A stretch of DNA of 64,000 bases from Tabrizicola sp. TH137 (GCF_002855575.1 NZ_PKRQ01000004.1:62001-126000); one strand, 5' to 3'; shown: positions 24,243-34,582, numbered from the stretch's first letter. The notes: generated by a model not told the origin, from the sequence alone. Translations and numbers: made by a program.

Positions 24243-26069
24243 ATGGAAGATCAGAACAAGAACCTCCTGCTCGCAACCGTGCTGAGCTTCCTCGTGATCC
24301 TCGTCTGGTTCGTGCTCTTCCCGCCGCCCGAGGCGCCGCCCGCCGATCCCAACGCCCCCGCCGCCGTCACCCAGACCGAAGGGGCCACCACGCCGCCCGC
24401 CGCCGCCGATGGCGCGGCCACCACGGCCGAAGCCGAACCCCTGCCCGAGGCGCCCCGCCTCACGGTGGACACGCCCGCCCTCATCGGCTCCATCTCGCTC
24501 TTGGGCGGCCGGATCGACGACCTCTCGCTCAAGGGCTACAAGGAAACCCTCGCCGAGGATTCCCCCATCGTCCGCCTCCTCTCGCCGGTGGGTCAGGAAC
24601 ACCCCTATTACGCCGTCTTCGGCTGGGGTCCCGGCACCGGCCTGGCGGCCGAAGACGTCCCCGGCGCGCGCACCGAATGGCGTCTGGTGCAGGGCGGCAC
24701 GCTCGCCCCCGACGCGCCCGTCACCCTGCAATGGCAGAACGCCAAGGGCATGACCTTCACGCGCGAAATCAGCGTCGATGACCGCTACATGTTCACCGTC
24801 ACGGACACCGTCCAGAACGGCAGCGGCGCGGCCGTCTCGCTCTTCCCCTATGGCATCGTCGCCCGCCACGGCCAGCCTGCCGGACTCCAGAACTTCTTCG
24901 TCCTGCACGAAGGCATGGTCAGCCGCACCGACGGCACCCTGACCGAACAGAAATACGACGACCTGATGGAACTGCCGGTGGTCGAACGCGAAGGCGCGCA
25001 GGCCGAGGTGGTGGATGCCGGCGCCGATGGCTGGATCGGCTTCACCGACAAATACTGGATGACGACCCTGATCCCCGAACAGGGCGTCCCCTTCACCGCC
25101 GTCACCAAATACGTCCCCTCCGCCGACATCTTCCAGACCGAAACCCGCAAGCCTGTGCAGGAACTGGCCGCCGGCGCGACGGTCTCGTCCACCACCCGCC
25201 TCTTCGCAGGCGCCAAGGAATGGGCCACGATCCGCGCCTATGAACGCGATCAGGGCATCCCCGGCTTCATCGATTCCATCGACTGGGGCTGGTTCTTCTT
25301 CCTGACGAAGCCGATCTTCGCCGTCCTGCACTGGCTCAACGCCGTGATCGGCAACATGGGCCTCGCCATCATCGCGCTGACCTTCTTCCTGAAATTCCTC
25401 GTCCTGCCGCTGGCCTACAAGTCCTATGTCAGCATGGCCAAGATGAAGGAACTCCAGCCGGAGCTTGAGGCGATCAAGGAACGCGCGGGCGAAGACAAGC
25501 AGAAGCTGCAAAAGGAGATGATGCAGCTCTACAAGGACAAGAAGGTCAATCCGGCGGCGGGCTGCCTGCCCATCCTGATCCAGATCCCGATCTTCTTCGC
25601 GCTCTACAAGGTGATCTTCGTCACCATCGAACTGCGCCATGCGCCCTTCTTCGGCTGGCTGACCGACCTGTCGGCGCCCGATCCGTCCTCGATCTTCAAC
25701 CTCTTCGGCCTCCTGCCTTGGGATGCACCCGTGCCGGGCAGCTTCATGGCGCTGATCTTCATCGGCATCCTGCCCATCCTTCTGGGCATCACCATGTGGC
25801 TCCAGCAGAAGCTGAACCCCCAGCCCACCGATCCCGTGCAGCAGCAGGTCTTCGCCTGGATGCCCTGGATCTTCATGTTCATGCTGGGCGGCTTCGCCTC
25901 GGGCCTCGTGGTCTACTGGATCACCAACAACATCATCACCTTCGCGCAGCAATACCTCATCATGCGCAGCCACGGCCACAAGCCGGACATCTTCGGCAAC
26001 ATCAAGTCGGGCTTCAAGAAGAAGGAACCCGTCCCGGTGGCCGACAAATCCAAGAAGGCCAAGAAATGA
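24243..26069 (+). CDS. yidC: membrane protein insertase YidC
   Basis: The 608-aa Oxa1/YidC protein has an N-terminal membrane anchor (LLLATVLSFLVILVWFVLF), a Pro/Ala-rich linker, a large periplasmic beta domain (about 75-340) and a C-terminal conserved region with KSYVSMAKMKELQPE, the coiled loop, and NPAAGCLPILIQIPIFFALYKV. The tail KKKEPVPVADKSKKAKK is basic, as in YidC of this group. It inserts membrane proteins with or without SecYEG. Overlaps the MOSC gene by 4 bp. Confidence 0.98.
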   Translation: MEDQNKNLLLATVLSFLVILVWFVLFPPPEAPPADPNAPAAVTQTEGATTPPAAADGAATTAEAEPLPEAPRLTVDTPALIGSISLLGGRIDDLSLKGYKETLAEDSPIVRLLSPVGQEHPYYAVFGWGPGTGLAAEDVPGARTEWRLVQGGTLAPDAPVTLQWQNAKGMTFTREISVDDRYMFTVTDTVQNGSGAAVSLFPYGIVARHGQPAGLQNFFVLHEGMVSRTDGTLTEQKYDDLMELPVVEREGAQAEVVDAGADGWIGFTDKYWMTTLIPEQGVPFTAVTKYVPSADIFQTETRKPVQELAAGATVSSTTRLFAGAKEWATIRAYERDQGIPGFIDSIDWGWFFFLTKPIFAVLHWLNAVIGNMGLAIIALTFFLKFLVLPLAYKSYVSMAKMKELQPELEAIKERAGEDKQKLQKEMMQLYKDKKVNPAAGCLPILIQIPIFFALYKVIFVTIELRHAPFFGWLTDLSAPDPSSIFNLFGLLPWDAPVPGSFMALIFIGILPILLGITMWLQQKLNPQPTDPVQQQVFAWMPWIFMFMLGGFASGLVVYWITNNIITFAQQYLIMRSHGHKPDIFGNIKSGFKKKEPVPVADKSKKAKK

Positions 26070-26815
26070 CGGGCGGGCGGCTGGCCCATATCTGCCGCCA
26101 CCCGATCAAGGGACACGGACGCGAGATGCTCGCGTCCGTTCGTCTTTCGGCGGGCGAATGCCTGCCCTGGGACAGGCACTGGGCCGTCGCGCATGAGGCG
26201 GCAAAGCTGACCGAAGGCTGGAACCCCTGCATGAACTTCGCGCGCGGCGCCAAGGCCTATGACCTCATGGCCATCGAAAGCGATCTGGACGAGGCAACCG
26301 CCACAGTCACCCTCCGCCATCCGGCGCGCGGGCAGATCACCTTCCGCCCCGACGACCCCGCCGACACGCCCCGCTTCCTCGACTGGGTCCGCCCCCTGAA
26401 CCCCGCCAACCGCGCTCAGCCCGCCCGCATCGTCACCGCAGGCCGCGGCATGACCGACAGCGATTTCCCCTCCGTTGCGATCCTCAACCTCGCCAGCCTC
26501 GCCGACCTCTCCGCCCGCATGGGCCATGACCTCTCGATCCACCGCTGGCGCGGCAATCTCTGGCTCGACGGGGCCGAGGCATGGGCCGAATGGGGCTGGA
26601 TCGGCCAGCGCATCCGCATCGGCAGCGCCGTGCTGGAGGTGAAGGAACGCATCACCCGCTGCATGGCCACCACCGTCGAACCCGCCACCGGCCAGTCGAA
26701 CGCCCATACGCTGAACGCGCTGGAACGGGAATTCGGGCATCAGGATTTCGGCCTCTACGCCGTGGTGGTCGAAGGCGGCGATATCGCCACCGGCGATGCA
26801 TGGTCCCTGCAATGA
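26066..26815 (+). CDS. MOSC domain-containing protein
   Basis: The 249-aa protein has an N-terminal MOSC-N-type beta domain (ICRHPIKGHGREML, CLPWDRHWAV) and a C-terminal MOSC domain (HRWRGNLWLDGAEAWAEWGWIG, RITRCMATTVEP). The cysteine in TRCMATT is the expected active or cofactor-binding residue of the family, which moves sulfur or binds molybdenum cofactor. It sits between yidC and engB with 4-bp overlaps on both sides, as in other Rhodobacterales. Confidence 0.88.
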   Translation: MTGGRLAHICRHPIKGHGREMLASVRLSAGECLPWDRHWAVAHEAAKLTEGWNPCMNFARGAKAYDLMAIESDLDEATATVTLRHPARGQITFRPDDPADTPRFLDWVRPLNPANRAQPARIVTAGRGMTDSDFPSVAILNLASLADLSARMGHDLSIHRWRGNLWLDGAEAWAEWGWIGQRIRIGSAVLEVKERITRCMATTVEPATGQSNAHTLNALEREFGHQDFGLYAVVVEGGDIATGDAWSLQ

Positions 26816-27465
26816 CCGGGCTTCAATTCACCCTCGCCCCCGATCCGTCGGATGAGGCGCGCGAAACCGGCCGCCTGATGTTCGCAGGCCCCGTGACCTT
26901 CGTCAAAGGCGTGGTCGCCATGTCGGGCCTTCCCCCCGCCGACCGGCTGGAGGTTTGTTTCGCCGGCCGCTCCAACGTCGGAAAATCAAGCCTCATCAAC
27001 GCGCTGACCGGCCGCAAGACCCTGGCCCGCGCCTCCAACACGCCCGGCCGCACGCAGGAAATCAACTACTTCGCCCTCGGCGAAACCCGCTACATAACCG
27101 ACTTGCCCGGTTACGGCTATGCCGAGGCGCCCGTCGCCATCGTCCGCAAATGGCAGGAACTGCTCAAATCCTACCTCTCCGGCCGCCAGACGCTCCGCCG
27201 CGCCTTCGTCCTGATCGACGCCCGCCACGGCATCAAGGCGGTGGATGAAGAGATCCTGAAACTCCTCGACCGCTCTGCCGTCACCTTCCAGACCGTGCTG
27301 ACCAAGGTGGACAAGATCAACCGCGCCGAACGCGACGCCGTCATCGCACAGGTCAAGGGCGCGCTGGCCAAGCACCCCGCCGCATACCCCGAGATCGTGG
27401 TCACCTCCTCGGAAAAGGGCGAAGGCATCGAAACCCTCCGCGCCATCATCGCCACGCTGGAGTGA
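26812..27465 (+). CDS. engB: ribosome biogenesis GTP-binding protein EngB/YsxC
   Basis: The 217-aa GTPase has G1 GRSNVGKSS, G2 around TPGRTQEINYF, G3 DLPGYGYA, G4 TKVDKI (NKxD variant TKVD) and G5 SSEKGEG. The YsxC family assists 50S subunit assembly. Start ATG 26812 overlaps the MOSC stop and gives the expected N-terminus. Convergent with the serralysin-like gene, 6 bp apart. Confidence 0.97.
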   Translation: MTGLQFTLAPDPSDEARETGRLMFAGPVTFVKGVVAMSGLPPADRLEVCFAGRSNVGKSSLINALTGRKTLARASNTPGRTQEINYFALGETRYITDLPGYGYAEAPVAIVRKWQELLKSYLSGRQTLRRAFVLIDARHGIKAVDEEILKLLDRSAVTFQTVLTKVDKINRAERDAVIAQVKGALAKHPAAYPEIVVTSSEKGEGIETLRAIIATLE

Positions 27466-27471
27466 CCTGCC

Positions 27472-29538
27472 TCAGACGAAGGTGAAATCATCGGCAAGAC
27501 GGTCCAGCGCCGTCACGCCGAAAACGGTCAGCACATCGCCCGTCGCAAAGCGGAACTCCACCCGGTCGCCAAAGGCGGTGCCAAGCGATCGCAGCCCCGC
27601 CCAGTTGGCCGCACCTGCCCCCATCAGATCGGCCTCCACCTGAAGACTGTCCAGATCATCGACGAAATCCGTGATCCGGTCCTGCCCGGCCACGAAGATG
27701 AAGATATCCGCCTGCGCCCCACCGGTCAGGACATCGTTCCCTGCCCCACCCGCCAGAACATCTCTCCCGTCGCTGCCGCTCAGCGTGTCATTCCCCGCAT
27801 CCCCCGCCAGACGGTCATTCCCGGCCTCGCCCACCAGCACGTCATTCCCCGCCCCGCCCGACAGCGAATCCCGCCCCTCGCCCCCCGACAGACGGTCATT
27901 GCCATCATCACCGCTCAGCGTGTCATTCCCCGCCTCGCCTGCCAAACGGTCATTCCCCGTCCCGCCTGACAGCACATCATTCCCCGCCCCGCCCGTCAGC
28001 GAATCCAGACCGTCGCCCCCCGACAGACGGTCATTCCCGTCGCTCCCGCTCAGGGTGTCATTCCCCGCATCCCCCTCAAGACGGTCATTCCCGGCCTCGC
28101 CCGCCAGCAGGTCATTCCCCGTCCCGCCCGTCAGCGAATCCGCCCCATCCCCGCCGGACAGCCGGTCATTCCCCGCGCTCCCGCTCAGCGTGTCATTCCC
28201 GGCGTCACCGGCCAGACGGTCCTCCCCCTTCTCGCCCACCAATACGTCATTCCCCTCCCCGCCCGTCAGCGAATCCGCCCCCTCGCCTCCCGACAGGCGG
28301 TCATTCCCCGCGCTCCCGCTCAAGCTGTCATCGCCCGCCTCGCCCGCCAGACGGTCATTCCCCGCCTCGCCCACCAGCACATCGTTCCCCGTGCCGCCCA
28401 GCAGGGAATCCTCCCCGCTTCCTCCGGACAGACGGTCATTCCCCTCCCCGCCGCTCAGCGTGTCATTCCCCGCATCCCCCGCCAGACGGTCCTGCCCCGC
28501 CTCGCCCGACAGCAGGTCATGCCCGCCATTGCCGGAAATCCGGTTGCTGGCGGCATTTCCGGCCACCCGGTCATTGCCTGCACCCGCCACATAGTCCTCG
28601 ATCACCGTCCCCTGCGCGATGGCCACGGTCCCGGACTGGCCAAAGACGTCCCAGCGCGACCCGCCCGCCAGATTCACCCGCTGGTCGGTCACATCGGTCG
28701 AGAACACGACCCGGTCCAGCCCATCGGAATCAAAGATGGTCAGCGCCACGCCCATCATCGGTGCGATCCCCCCGCCGAACTCGGCCCGGAAGAAGTCGCC
28801 AAGGTAATTCGCCAGAGTGCTCCCCTCGCCCCAGATCGTGTCGCCCGACGTCACCCCCCCGACCGGCGCACCGTAAAGGCTCTGGATCGCCACGATATCG
28901 GCGATCATCGTCGTCAGAAGGCTGGCATAGCTGCCCGGATCGTTGGGATTGGTGTCCTGATCGAAATAGGACATGACCGACAGGCCCCAGCTGTCATTCC
29001 CGAACAGGGCATCCGAAGCGAAATCCGCCCACGCATTGTAGGGGCCCTGATGCCCCAGCCCCAAAGCATGGCCGATCTCATGCACATAGGTCTGGAAGGA
29101 ATAGCTCCACAGCTCCGTCCCATAGGTCGCCAGCCACCCGGTCGAGATGTTGACAAAGGACGAAAGCGTCACCCCGCCGCTGGCGGTATAGCTTGCATAG
29201 GCTCCGGGATACACGTCATCAAAGGTGATGTCCGCCCCGCCAGCCACCACCTGGAAATCGACATCGGCCACCATCTCCCAGGCCTCCAGCGCCTTCAGCG
29301 CAAGGGTCCGCCCCTCCGCCGTCAGCCCGGCGATATCGACCGTGATCACATTGCTGGCCCGCGTGTCGAAGGCATGGCGCGACTGGCCCGCCCACTCCCA
29401 GTAACCGTCGGTCAGAAACTCCGCCAGTTCCTCCGGCGTGGCATCGGGCAGGGGCTCCGTCACCGCCGCCACCGGCCCGACCGGCTCAAACCCGCAGTCT
29501 CCGGTCTTCACGACCACCGCACACATCTGACACATCAA
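27472..29538 (-). CDS. serralysin-like (M10) zinc metalloprotease with RTX repeats
   Basis: The 688-aa protein has catalytic motif HEIGHALGLGH (H153, E154, H157, H163) and the Met-turn methionine in LSVMSYFD (M189). The C-terminal half (about 320-613) consists of RTX nonapeptides GGxGxDxLx that bind calcium, organised in about six 45-residue super-repeats. It ends in an acidic ITDFVDDLDSLQV region like the type I secretion signal domain. The N-terminus carries MMCQMC and a further C15 before the catalytic domain. Type I secretion genes are not in the window. Expected to be an extracellular protease. Confidence 0.93.
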   Translation of the reverse strand: MMCQMCAVVVKTGDCGFEPVGPVAAVTEPLPDATPEELAEFLTDGYWEWAGQSRHAFDTRASNVITVDIAGLTAEGRTLALKALEAWEMVADVDFQVVAGGADITFDDVYPGAYASYTASGGVTLSSFVNISTGWLATYGTELWSYSFQTYVHEIGHALGLGHQGPYNAWADFASDALFGNDSWGLSVMSYFDQDTNPNDPGSYASLLTTMIADIVAIQSLYGAPVGGVTSGDTIWGEGSTLANYLGDFFRAEFGGGIAPMMGVALTIFDSDGLDRVVFSTDVTDQRVNLAGGSRWDVFGQSGTVAIAQGTVIEDYVAGAGNDRVAGNAASNRISGNGGHDLLSGEAGQDRLAGDAGNDTLSGGEGNDRLSGGSGEDSLLGGTGNDVLVGEAGNDRLAGEAGDDSLSGSAGNDRLSGGEGADSLTGGEGNDVLVGEKGEDRLAGDAGNDTLSGSAGNDRLSGGDGADSLTGGTGNDLLAGEAGNDRLEGDAGNDTLSGSDGNDRLSGGDGLDSLTGGAGNDVLSGGTGNDRLAGEAGNDTLSGDDGNDRLSGGEGRDSLSGGAGNDVLVGEAGNDRLAGDAGNDTLSGSDGRDVLAGGAGNDVLTGGAQADIFIFVAGQDRITDFVDDLDSLQVEADLMGAGAANWAGLRSLGTAFGDRVEFRFATGDVLTVFGVTALDRLADDFTFV
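27700..28497. repeat. 135-bp tandem coding repeat in serralysin gene
   Basis: The RTX region is built from about six copies of a 135-bp unit (45 codons), beginning at residues 348, 393, 438, 483, 528 and 573. Each has the order GNDRLAG, AGNDTLSG, GNDRLSGG, DSLTGG, GNDVLVGE. The last copy is shortened. Near-identity between copies suggests recent duplication. Confidence 0.75.
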
Positions 29539-29580
29539 CGCACCCGATCACCTGTTACCGCAGATCCACCACGCCCCGCC

Positions 29581-29967
29581 TCAGGGCGGCGGCGACACTT
29601 TCAGAAGGCCGGCCGCCAGCATCCCGTAGGATCGCCCGTCCGGTCCCGCATCCACAACGCCCAGCTCCACCTCCGGCCCCGGCGCCGCGCCCGGCCAATG
29701 CAGCCGCGCCACCACCAGCTTCTCATCCAGGCGGATCACCTCAAGCGCCACATCCGCCGCGCCCTCCACCACCCGCACCTCGCGCCCCAACGCCGCGCCC
29801 ATCCCGGCCCCCACCGACAGGCACAGATGCGACAGCCGCGCGCCGTCGATCCAGGTCGGCGCAAGACAGTTCAGCCGCAGCGCCCCAGCCTCGGGCCCCG
29901 CCATCCCTTCCCCCGCACTCGACATGAAGAACAGCCCCGCAACCGCCAGACACCAGACACCACGCAC
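29581..29967 (-). CDS. hypothetical periplasmic protein
   Basis: The 128-aa protein begins with a signal peptide (MRGVWCLAVAGLFFMSSAGEGMA) and then a compact domain with two cysteines (LRLNCLAP, LSHLCLSVGAG). No known family is recognised. It lies 42 bp upstream of the protease gene in the same direction and could be transcribed with it. A periplasmic protease inhibitor of the type found beside serralysins is conceivable, but the sequence does not show that family. Confidence 0.6.
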   Translation of the reverse strand: MRGVWCLAVAGLFFMSSAGEGMAGPEAGALRLNCLAPTWIDGARLSHLCLSVGAGMGAALGREVRVVEGAADVALEVIRLDEKLVVARLHWPGAAPGPEVELGVVDAGPDGRSYGMLAAGLLKVSPPP

Positions 29968-30049
29968 CCATCACACCCCGGTCAGCAAAACCCGTCCTCA
30001 AAACCATAGCGGGGCGACCGCCACAGAACAACCGGGCAGGCCGCGGCCC

Positions 30050-30781
30050 TCACACATGCTGCGCGCCGTTCACCTGCACCTCCGTGCCGGTGATATAGGA
30101 GGCCTGCTCCGAACACAGGAACCAGATCGCATCGGCCACCTCCTTCGGCTGGCCCAACCGCCGGAGCGGCAGCGTCTCCACGATCTTCTCCGTCCCCGGT
30201 GACAGGATCGCCGTCTCGATCTCGCCCGGCGCAATCGCGTTCACCCGCACCCCCAGCGGCCCGAAATCATGCGCCATCTCCCGCGTCAGCGCCGCCAGCG
30301 CCGCCTTCGACGTGGCATAGGCCGCTCCCGCGAAAGGATGCACCCGGCTTCCGGCGATGGAGGTGACATTCACCACCGACCCTTTCGCCGCCGACAATTC
30401 ATCCTTCAACCCCCGCGCCAGCACGATGGAGGCGAAGAAATTCACATGGAACACCTGCCCCCAGGTCCGCAGGTCGGTCTCCAGCGTGTTCAGACGGCTT
30501 CCCCCCGGTCCCTTCGGGCTGATCCCCGCATTGTTCACCAGCGCATCCAGCCGCCCGTTGATCTTCGCCTTGATCCCCTCGATGGCCGCAATCGTCTTGT
30601 CGGGCGAGGCAAGGTCGATCTGGATATGGTCCTCTTCCCCACCGGGCCAGGGACAGCGCGGGTCAAAGGGCTGGCGCGAACAGGTCAGCACCCGCCACCC
30701 CTCGGCCGAGAACCGCTTCACCGTGGCATGGCCGATCCCCCGCGAAGCCCCTGTCAGAACAAGTGTTTTCCGCGCGTCCAT
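30050..30781 (-). CDS. SDR-family oxidoreductase
   Basis: The 243-aa protein has the Rossmann motif [19 protein letters not shown], and the catalytic tetrad with serine in [10 protein letters not shown] in AAYATSK and K (YxxxK). The C-terminus [18 protein letters not shown] is typical. ATG 30781 with GGAGAG upstream begins at the conserved [13 protein letters not shown]. Cofactor choice (NADPH is suggested by the arginine after GASRGIG) and substrate are not determined. It is divergent from argB. Confidence 0.88.
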   Translation of the reverse strand: MDARKTLVLTGASRGIGHATVKRFSAEGWRVLTCSRQPFDPRCPWPGGEEDHIQIDLASPDKTIAAIEGIKAKINGRLDALVNNAGISPKGPGGSRLNTLETDLRTWGQVFHVNFFASIVLARGLKDELSAAKGSVVNVTSIAGSRVHPFAGAAYATSKAALAALTREMAHDFGPLGVRVNAIAPGEIETAILSPGTEKIVETLPLRRLGQPKEVADAIWFLCSEQASYITGTEVQVNGAQHV

Positions 30782-30901
30782 CTCACTCTCTCCACCAATT
30801 GCACCCGTCATCTTCGCCGCTTTCGGGGGGAAAGGCCATTGCCGCTTGGCAGCCGCGCCCGCAGGCATTACCAAGGCGCGCAACTGCCACGGGGGGTCCC
30901 C

Positions 30902-31801
30902 ATGAAACCGCAGACAAGCACCATGTCCGACGCCGCCAACACCGCCAAGATGCTTTCCGAAGCCCTCCCCTACCTCCAGCGCTATTCCGGCGCGGTGGTG
31001 GTGGTGAAATTCGGCGGCAATGCCATGGGCGACGATGCCGCCATGGCCGAATTCGCCCGCGACATCGTGCTCATGCGGCAGGTCGGCGTGAATCCCGTCG
31101 TCGTCCATGGCGGCGGCCCGATGATCAACGAGATGCTGGAAAAGCTGGGCATCAAGTCCGATTTCGTCCGCGGCAAGCGCGTCACCGACAAGGCCACCGT
31201 GCAGGTGGTGGAAATGATCCTCTCCGGCCTCGTCAACAAGCGCATCGTTCAGGCGATCATGGATGCAGGCGGCCGCGCCGTCGGCATTTCCGGCAAGGAT
31301 GACGATCTCATGGTCTGCGAGGCCGACGATCCCGAACTGGGCTTCGTCGGCCGCCCGGTCGAGATGAACGTGCAGGTCCTGCGCGATCTCTACAATGCAG
31401 GCATCATCCCCGTCGTGGCCCCCGTCGCCACCGGCATAGCCGATAACGAAACCTTCAACGTCAACGGCGACACCGCCGCCGGGGCCATCGCCGGCGCGCT
31501 CAAGGCCGACCGCCTGCTCCTCCTGACCGATGTCGCCGGCGTCAAGAACGCCGAAGGCCAGGTCATGACCCAGATCACGCCCGAAGAAGTCCGCCAGATG
31601 ACCGCCGCAGGCGTCATCGCGGGCGGCATGATCCCCAAGACCGAAACCGCGCTCAAGGCGCTGGAGGAAGGCGTCCGCGCCGTCACCATCCTCGATGGCC
31701 GCGTCCCCAATGCCTGCCTGATGGAGCTGTTCACCGATCACGGCGCAGGCTCGCAGATCCGCTCCACCGAACCGCGCGTCAAACCGCGCGTCAAGCGGTG
31801 A
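30902..31801 (+). CDS. argB: acetylglutamate kinase
   Basis: The 299-aa amino-acid kinase has [11 protein letters not shown] (ATP site), [14 protein letters not shown] and [15 protein letters not shown] with [14 protein letters not shown] (acetylglutamate and regulatory parts). It phosphorylates N-acetylglutamate, the second step of arginine synthesis. ATG 30902 follows a G-rich site. A further ATG at 30923 would remove seven residues. Downstream gene overlaps by 4 bp. Confidence 0.97.
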   Translation: MKPQTSTMSDAANTAKMLSEALPYLQRYSGAVVVVKFGGNAMGDDAAMAEFARDIVLMRQVGVNPVVVHGGGPMINEMLEKLGIKSDFVRGKRVTDKATVQVVEMILSGLVNKRIVQAIMDAGGRAVGISGKDDDLMVCEADDPELGFVGRPVEMNVQVLRDLYNAGIIPVVAPVATGIADNETFNVNGDTAAGAIAGALKADRLLLLTDVAGVKNAEGQVMTQITPEEVRQMTAAGVIAGGMIPKTETALKALEEGVRAVTILDGRVPNACLMELFTDHGAGSQIRSTEPRVKPRVKR

Positions 31802-32442
31802 CGCTGGCCGCAACCCTGGCCGCCCACCACCTTGCCGTTCTGGGCGGCTTCCACCCCACGGACGATGACGCCGTGCCGCGCGGCACGCAAACCCTTCTCC
31901 TCCTCGGCCCGGCCGAGCCGGGCTTCTGGGCGCATGTCACGGCACAGCCCGAATGGCGGGACGGCCAGCCCGATCCCATCGACCGCTGGTCGCGCCGCAC
32001 CATCGGGCGCATCGCCTGCGATCTGGGGGCCAAGGCGCTTTTCCCCTTCGGCGGCCCGCCCTATCACCCCTTCTACACATGGGCGCTCCGAACCGGCCGC
32101 ATCTGGGACAGCCCCGTCCGCCTGCTCGTCAGCGCCGATCAGGGCCTGATGGTCAGCTTCCGGGGCGCGCTTGCCCTGAAAGACCGTATTGAACTCCCCG
32201 CCCCCGCCCCACGCCCCTGCGACGGCTGCCCGGCACCCTGCCTGACGGCCTGCCCTGCCGCGGCCCTCACCGGCGCGGGCTATGACGTCGCCGCCTGCCA
32301 CGCCTTCCTCGATACGGCCGAGGGCATCCCCTGCCTGACCACCGGCTGCGAAACGCGCCGCGCTTGCCCGGTGTCACAGGCCTATGCAAGACTTCCCGAA
32401 CAGTCGGCCTATCACATGCGCCGATTCCACGGGGTGGACTGA
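31798..32442 (+). CDS. 4Fe-4S ferredoxin-like protein
   Basis: The 214-aa protein begins at GTG in overlap with argB. Its C-terminal part holds cysteine-rich motifs [13 protein letters not shown] and [13 protein letters not shown], which resemble the 4Fe-4S region of QueG-like proteins but are preceded by a different N-terminal domain ([18 protein letters not shown]). Probably an electron-transfer or epoxyqueuosine reductase-related protein; reaction unknown. The gene's tight link to argB is likely only operon structure. Confidence 0.78.
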   Translation: MTLAATLAAHHLAVLGGFHPTDDDAVPRGTQTLLLLGPAEPGFWAHVTAQPEWRDGQPDPIDRWSRRTIGRIACDLGAKALFPFGGPPYHPFYTWALRTGRIWDSPVRLLVSADQGLMVSFRGALALKDRIELPAPAPRPCDGCPAPCLTACPAAALTGAGYDVAACHAFLDTAEGIPCLTTGCETRRACPVSQAYARLPEQSAYHMRRFHGVD

Positions 32443-32464
32443 ACCACCCCATTAGGGGGGTTCC

Positions 32465-32968
32465 ATGAAGCGGCTGATCCTGACACGCCACGCCAAGTCA
32501 AGCTGGGACGACCCCCTCACCCCCGATCATGACCGCCCGCTGAACGACCGCGGCAAGGCCGCCGCCGCCGATCTGGGCCAATGGCTCGCCTCGCGCGGCT
32601 ATGTCCCGGATGAGGTGCTCTGCTCCGATGCCCTCCGCACCCGCAAGACCTGGAGCGGGATCGCCCCCGCCCTGCCCGGCACGCCCGTCCTCGAACTGAA
32701 ACCCGCGCTCTACCATGCCGGACCGGATGTGATGCTGGCCGTCCTGCGCCATGCCAAGGGCAACACGGTGATGATGATCGGCCACAATCCCGGCATCGCC
32801 GAATTCGCCGCCCGCCTCGTGGCCCATGCGCCCCAGAACCCAGAATTCAACCGCTACCCGACAGGCGCGACGCTGGTCGCCGACTTCAATGTCGAAAGTT
32901 GGGAGGCCGTCACCTTCGGCAGCGGGGTGGTGGACGATTTCATCGTCCCGCGTGAAATCATGGCCTGA
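32465..32968 (+). CDS. SixA-like histidine phosphatase
   Basis: The 167-aa protein has the RHG-type N-terminal motif LTRHAKSSW, the conserved arginine in DALRTRKTW and the second histidine in MIGHNPGIAEFA. The SixA family removes phosphate from phosphohistidine in phosphotransfer proteins; other substrates are possible. A GC-rich hairpin (AACCACCCC with AGGGGGGTT) overlaps its ribosome-binding region, which may limit translation. Convergent with the chemoreceptor-like gene. Confidence 0.86.
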   Translation: MKRLILTRHAKSSWDDPLTPDHDRPLNDRGKAAAADLGQWLASRGYVPDEVLCSDALRTRKTWSGIAPALPGTPVLELKPALYHAGPDVMLAVLRHAKGNTVMMIGHNPGIAEFAARLVAHAPQNPEFNRYPTGATLVADFNVESWEAVTFGSGVVDDFIVPREIMA

Positions 32969-32987
32969 CGGCGCGGCCTGACCCGGC

Positions 32988-34277
32988 TCAGGCCGCCAAC
33001 CGATCCGGCCCCGCCACTGCCACGGCCTCCGGCTCCGGCCTGCGCGCAGGCATGGCCGCCCGTCCGGTCGGCGCCTCATGCGCCTCGGTAATCAGGTCGA
33101 TCCGCCCGATCGTCATCTTCACCGCGTCAAGGCTGGTGGATTGCTCGCCCGCCGTGGTCGAGATGTCGCGCATCCGCTCTTCCAACTGGCCGATGGTCCG
33201 CGTGATCCGCTCCAGCGCCACACCGGCCTCTTCCACCAGCCGCGCCCCATCCTTCACCTGCTGCGCCGATGTCCCCACCAGCGACCGGATCTGCAAGGCC
33301 GCATCCGTCGATTGCTGCGACAGTTTCCGCACCTCGTGCGCCACCACGGCAAAGCCGCGCCCGGCCTCGCCCGCCCGCGCCGATTCCACCGCCGCATTCA
33401 GCGCCAGCAGGTCGGTCCGCCGCGCAATCTCGTCGATCAGATCCACGATCTGCCCGATCCGCTCCGACGACTCGCGCAGTTTGCGCATCGCCTCCACCGT
33501 CTGGGCATAGGTCTGGCTGGACAGGTCCGCATCCTGCCGCGCCCCGGCAAAGAGACCGCGCGACCCCTCCGCCTGCGCCACCGCCGCCCGCGCCGCCCCG
33601 GCGATCCCATCCACCGCCACCGCCGCCCGGCGTCCCTCTTCCCGCGTCCGCTCGGAAACGGTCTGCGCGCGCTCCCGCGCCGCTTCCGCCATCGCCCGCG
33701 CCCGCTCGGCCTCCTCCGCGATCTGCGCCAGCCGCGCCCGTCCCGCCTCAATCTCCGCCGCGCTGCGCTTCCGCGCCAGCATCGCCAGCAGCAGCACCGC
33801 CGCCTCCGCCAGCACGATCACCGCATGCATCACCGTCCGCGCCAGGTTCCCCAGCAGATCGACCGACGGATAGACCAGCGCCGGCAACAAAAGCCCCAGC
33901 GACAGGTGATGCACCGCGATCACCCCCACCGCAAAGATCAGCGCCGGGATACTGCCCATCGTCGCGATCATCGCAAGCACCGCGAAAAAGGCCATATGCG
34001 TGTCCAACTGCCAGGCATGGCCCGCAAAGGCCGCCGTGAACAGCACGCAATGCCCCACCAGCGCCAGCGTCACCAGCAGCGCAGGCCCGGCCCCCTGCCC
34101 CCGCCGCCCCGCCAGCGCCAGCACGCAAAGGACCAGCGTCCCCACCAGCACCGGCCAGAACGGCCCCCCGGTGAAATAGGCCGATACCGGCGCGACGGGC
34201 GCCGCCAGAAGGGCGGCATTGCGCGCCAGCCGATACTCGTCGGCCTGCGGCTTCGGGGCGATGGTCTCGGTCATCAT
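32988..34277 (-). CDS. methyl-accepting chemotaxis-type membrane protein
   Basis: The 429-aa protein has an N-terminal hydrophobic multi-helix region (about 20-165, five or six spans such as [18 protein letters not shown] and [11 protein letters not shown]), a coiled-coil region and the MCP signalling tip [20 protein letters not shown] followed by [10 protein letters not shown]. It lacks a periplasmic ligand domain and the C-terminal tail has no clear NWETF tether. It therefore resembles non-classical receptors that signal from the membrane. The start is ATG 34277 or 34274. It follows the small membrane protein gene closely. Confidence 0.85.
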   Translation of the reverse strand: MMTETIAPKPQADEYRLARNAALLAAPVAPVSAYFTGGPFWPVLVGTLVLCVLALAGRRGQGAGPALLVTLALVGHCVLFTAAFAGHAWQLDTHMAFFAVLAMIATMGSIPALIFAVGVIAVHHLSLGLLLPALVYPSVDLLGNLARTVMHAVIVLAEAAVLLLAMLARKRSAAEIEAGRARLAQIAEEAERARAMAEAARERAQTVSERTREEGRRAAVAVDGIAGAARAAVAQAEGSRGLFAGARQDADLSSQTYAQTVEAMRKLRESSERIGQIVDLIDEIARRTDLLALNAAVESARAGEAGRGFAVVAHEVRKLSQQSTDAALQIRSLVGTSAQQVKDGARLVEEAGVALERITRTIGQLEERMRDISTTAGEQSTSLDAVKMTIGRIDLITEAHEAPTGRAAMPARRPEPEAVAVAGPDRLAA

Positions 34278-34282
34278 GCGGA

Positions 34283-34582
34283 TCAGCTTTCGCAAAGAAG
34301 GGCCAGGGTCGAGGCAGGCAGCACGGCAAAGGCACCCGAAGACTTGAACGCGGCAACCGTCGCCCCCGAGGCCAGCACCGCCAGCGGCGCGGCCAGCGGC
34401 CCGATGGCCTGCCCCCCGGCCCGCGCCACCACCTCGGCCGGATCCTCCCCCCAGGGCAGGGTCACCACCAGCACCGGATCATCCGCCCCCGGCGCATCCC
34501 CCGAGGTCAGGCCCAGCACGACGGTGGCCGCCAGCGTGGCCAGCCCGACCGTCATCAGAAGCCAGGTCATCAGGTTCGACAT
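34283..34582 (-). CDS. small membrane-anchored hypothetical protein
   Basis: The 99-aa protein starts [25 protein letters not shown], an N-terminal membrane segment or uncleaved signal, then a short globular part ([21 protein letters not shown]). GGAAGG upstream supports ATG 34582. It is upstream of and in tandem with the chemoreceptor-like gene (5-bp gap), so a shared mRNA is likely. Family unknown. Confidence 0.65.
   Translation of the reverse strand: MSNLMTWLLMTVGLATLAATVVLGLTSGDAPGADDPVLVVTLPWGEDPAEVVARAGGQAIGPLAAPLAVLASGATVAAFKSSGAFAVLPASTLALLCES

Noticed and set aside
27671-28594. plus-strand Ser/Pro-rich protein
   Set aside because: It is the reverse frame of the RTX repeats of the protease gene.
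30782-31813. N-terminal extension of the SDR gene to 31813
   Set aside because: That part runs antisense to argB and reads as low-complexity sequence; ATG 30781 has a good ribosome-binding site and the conserved N-terminus.
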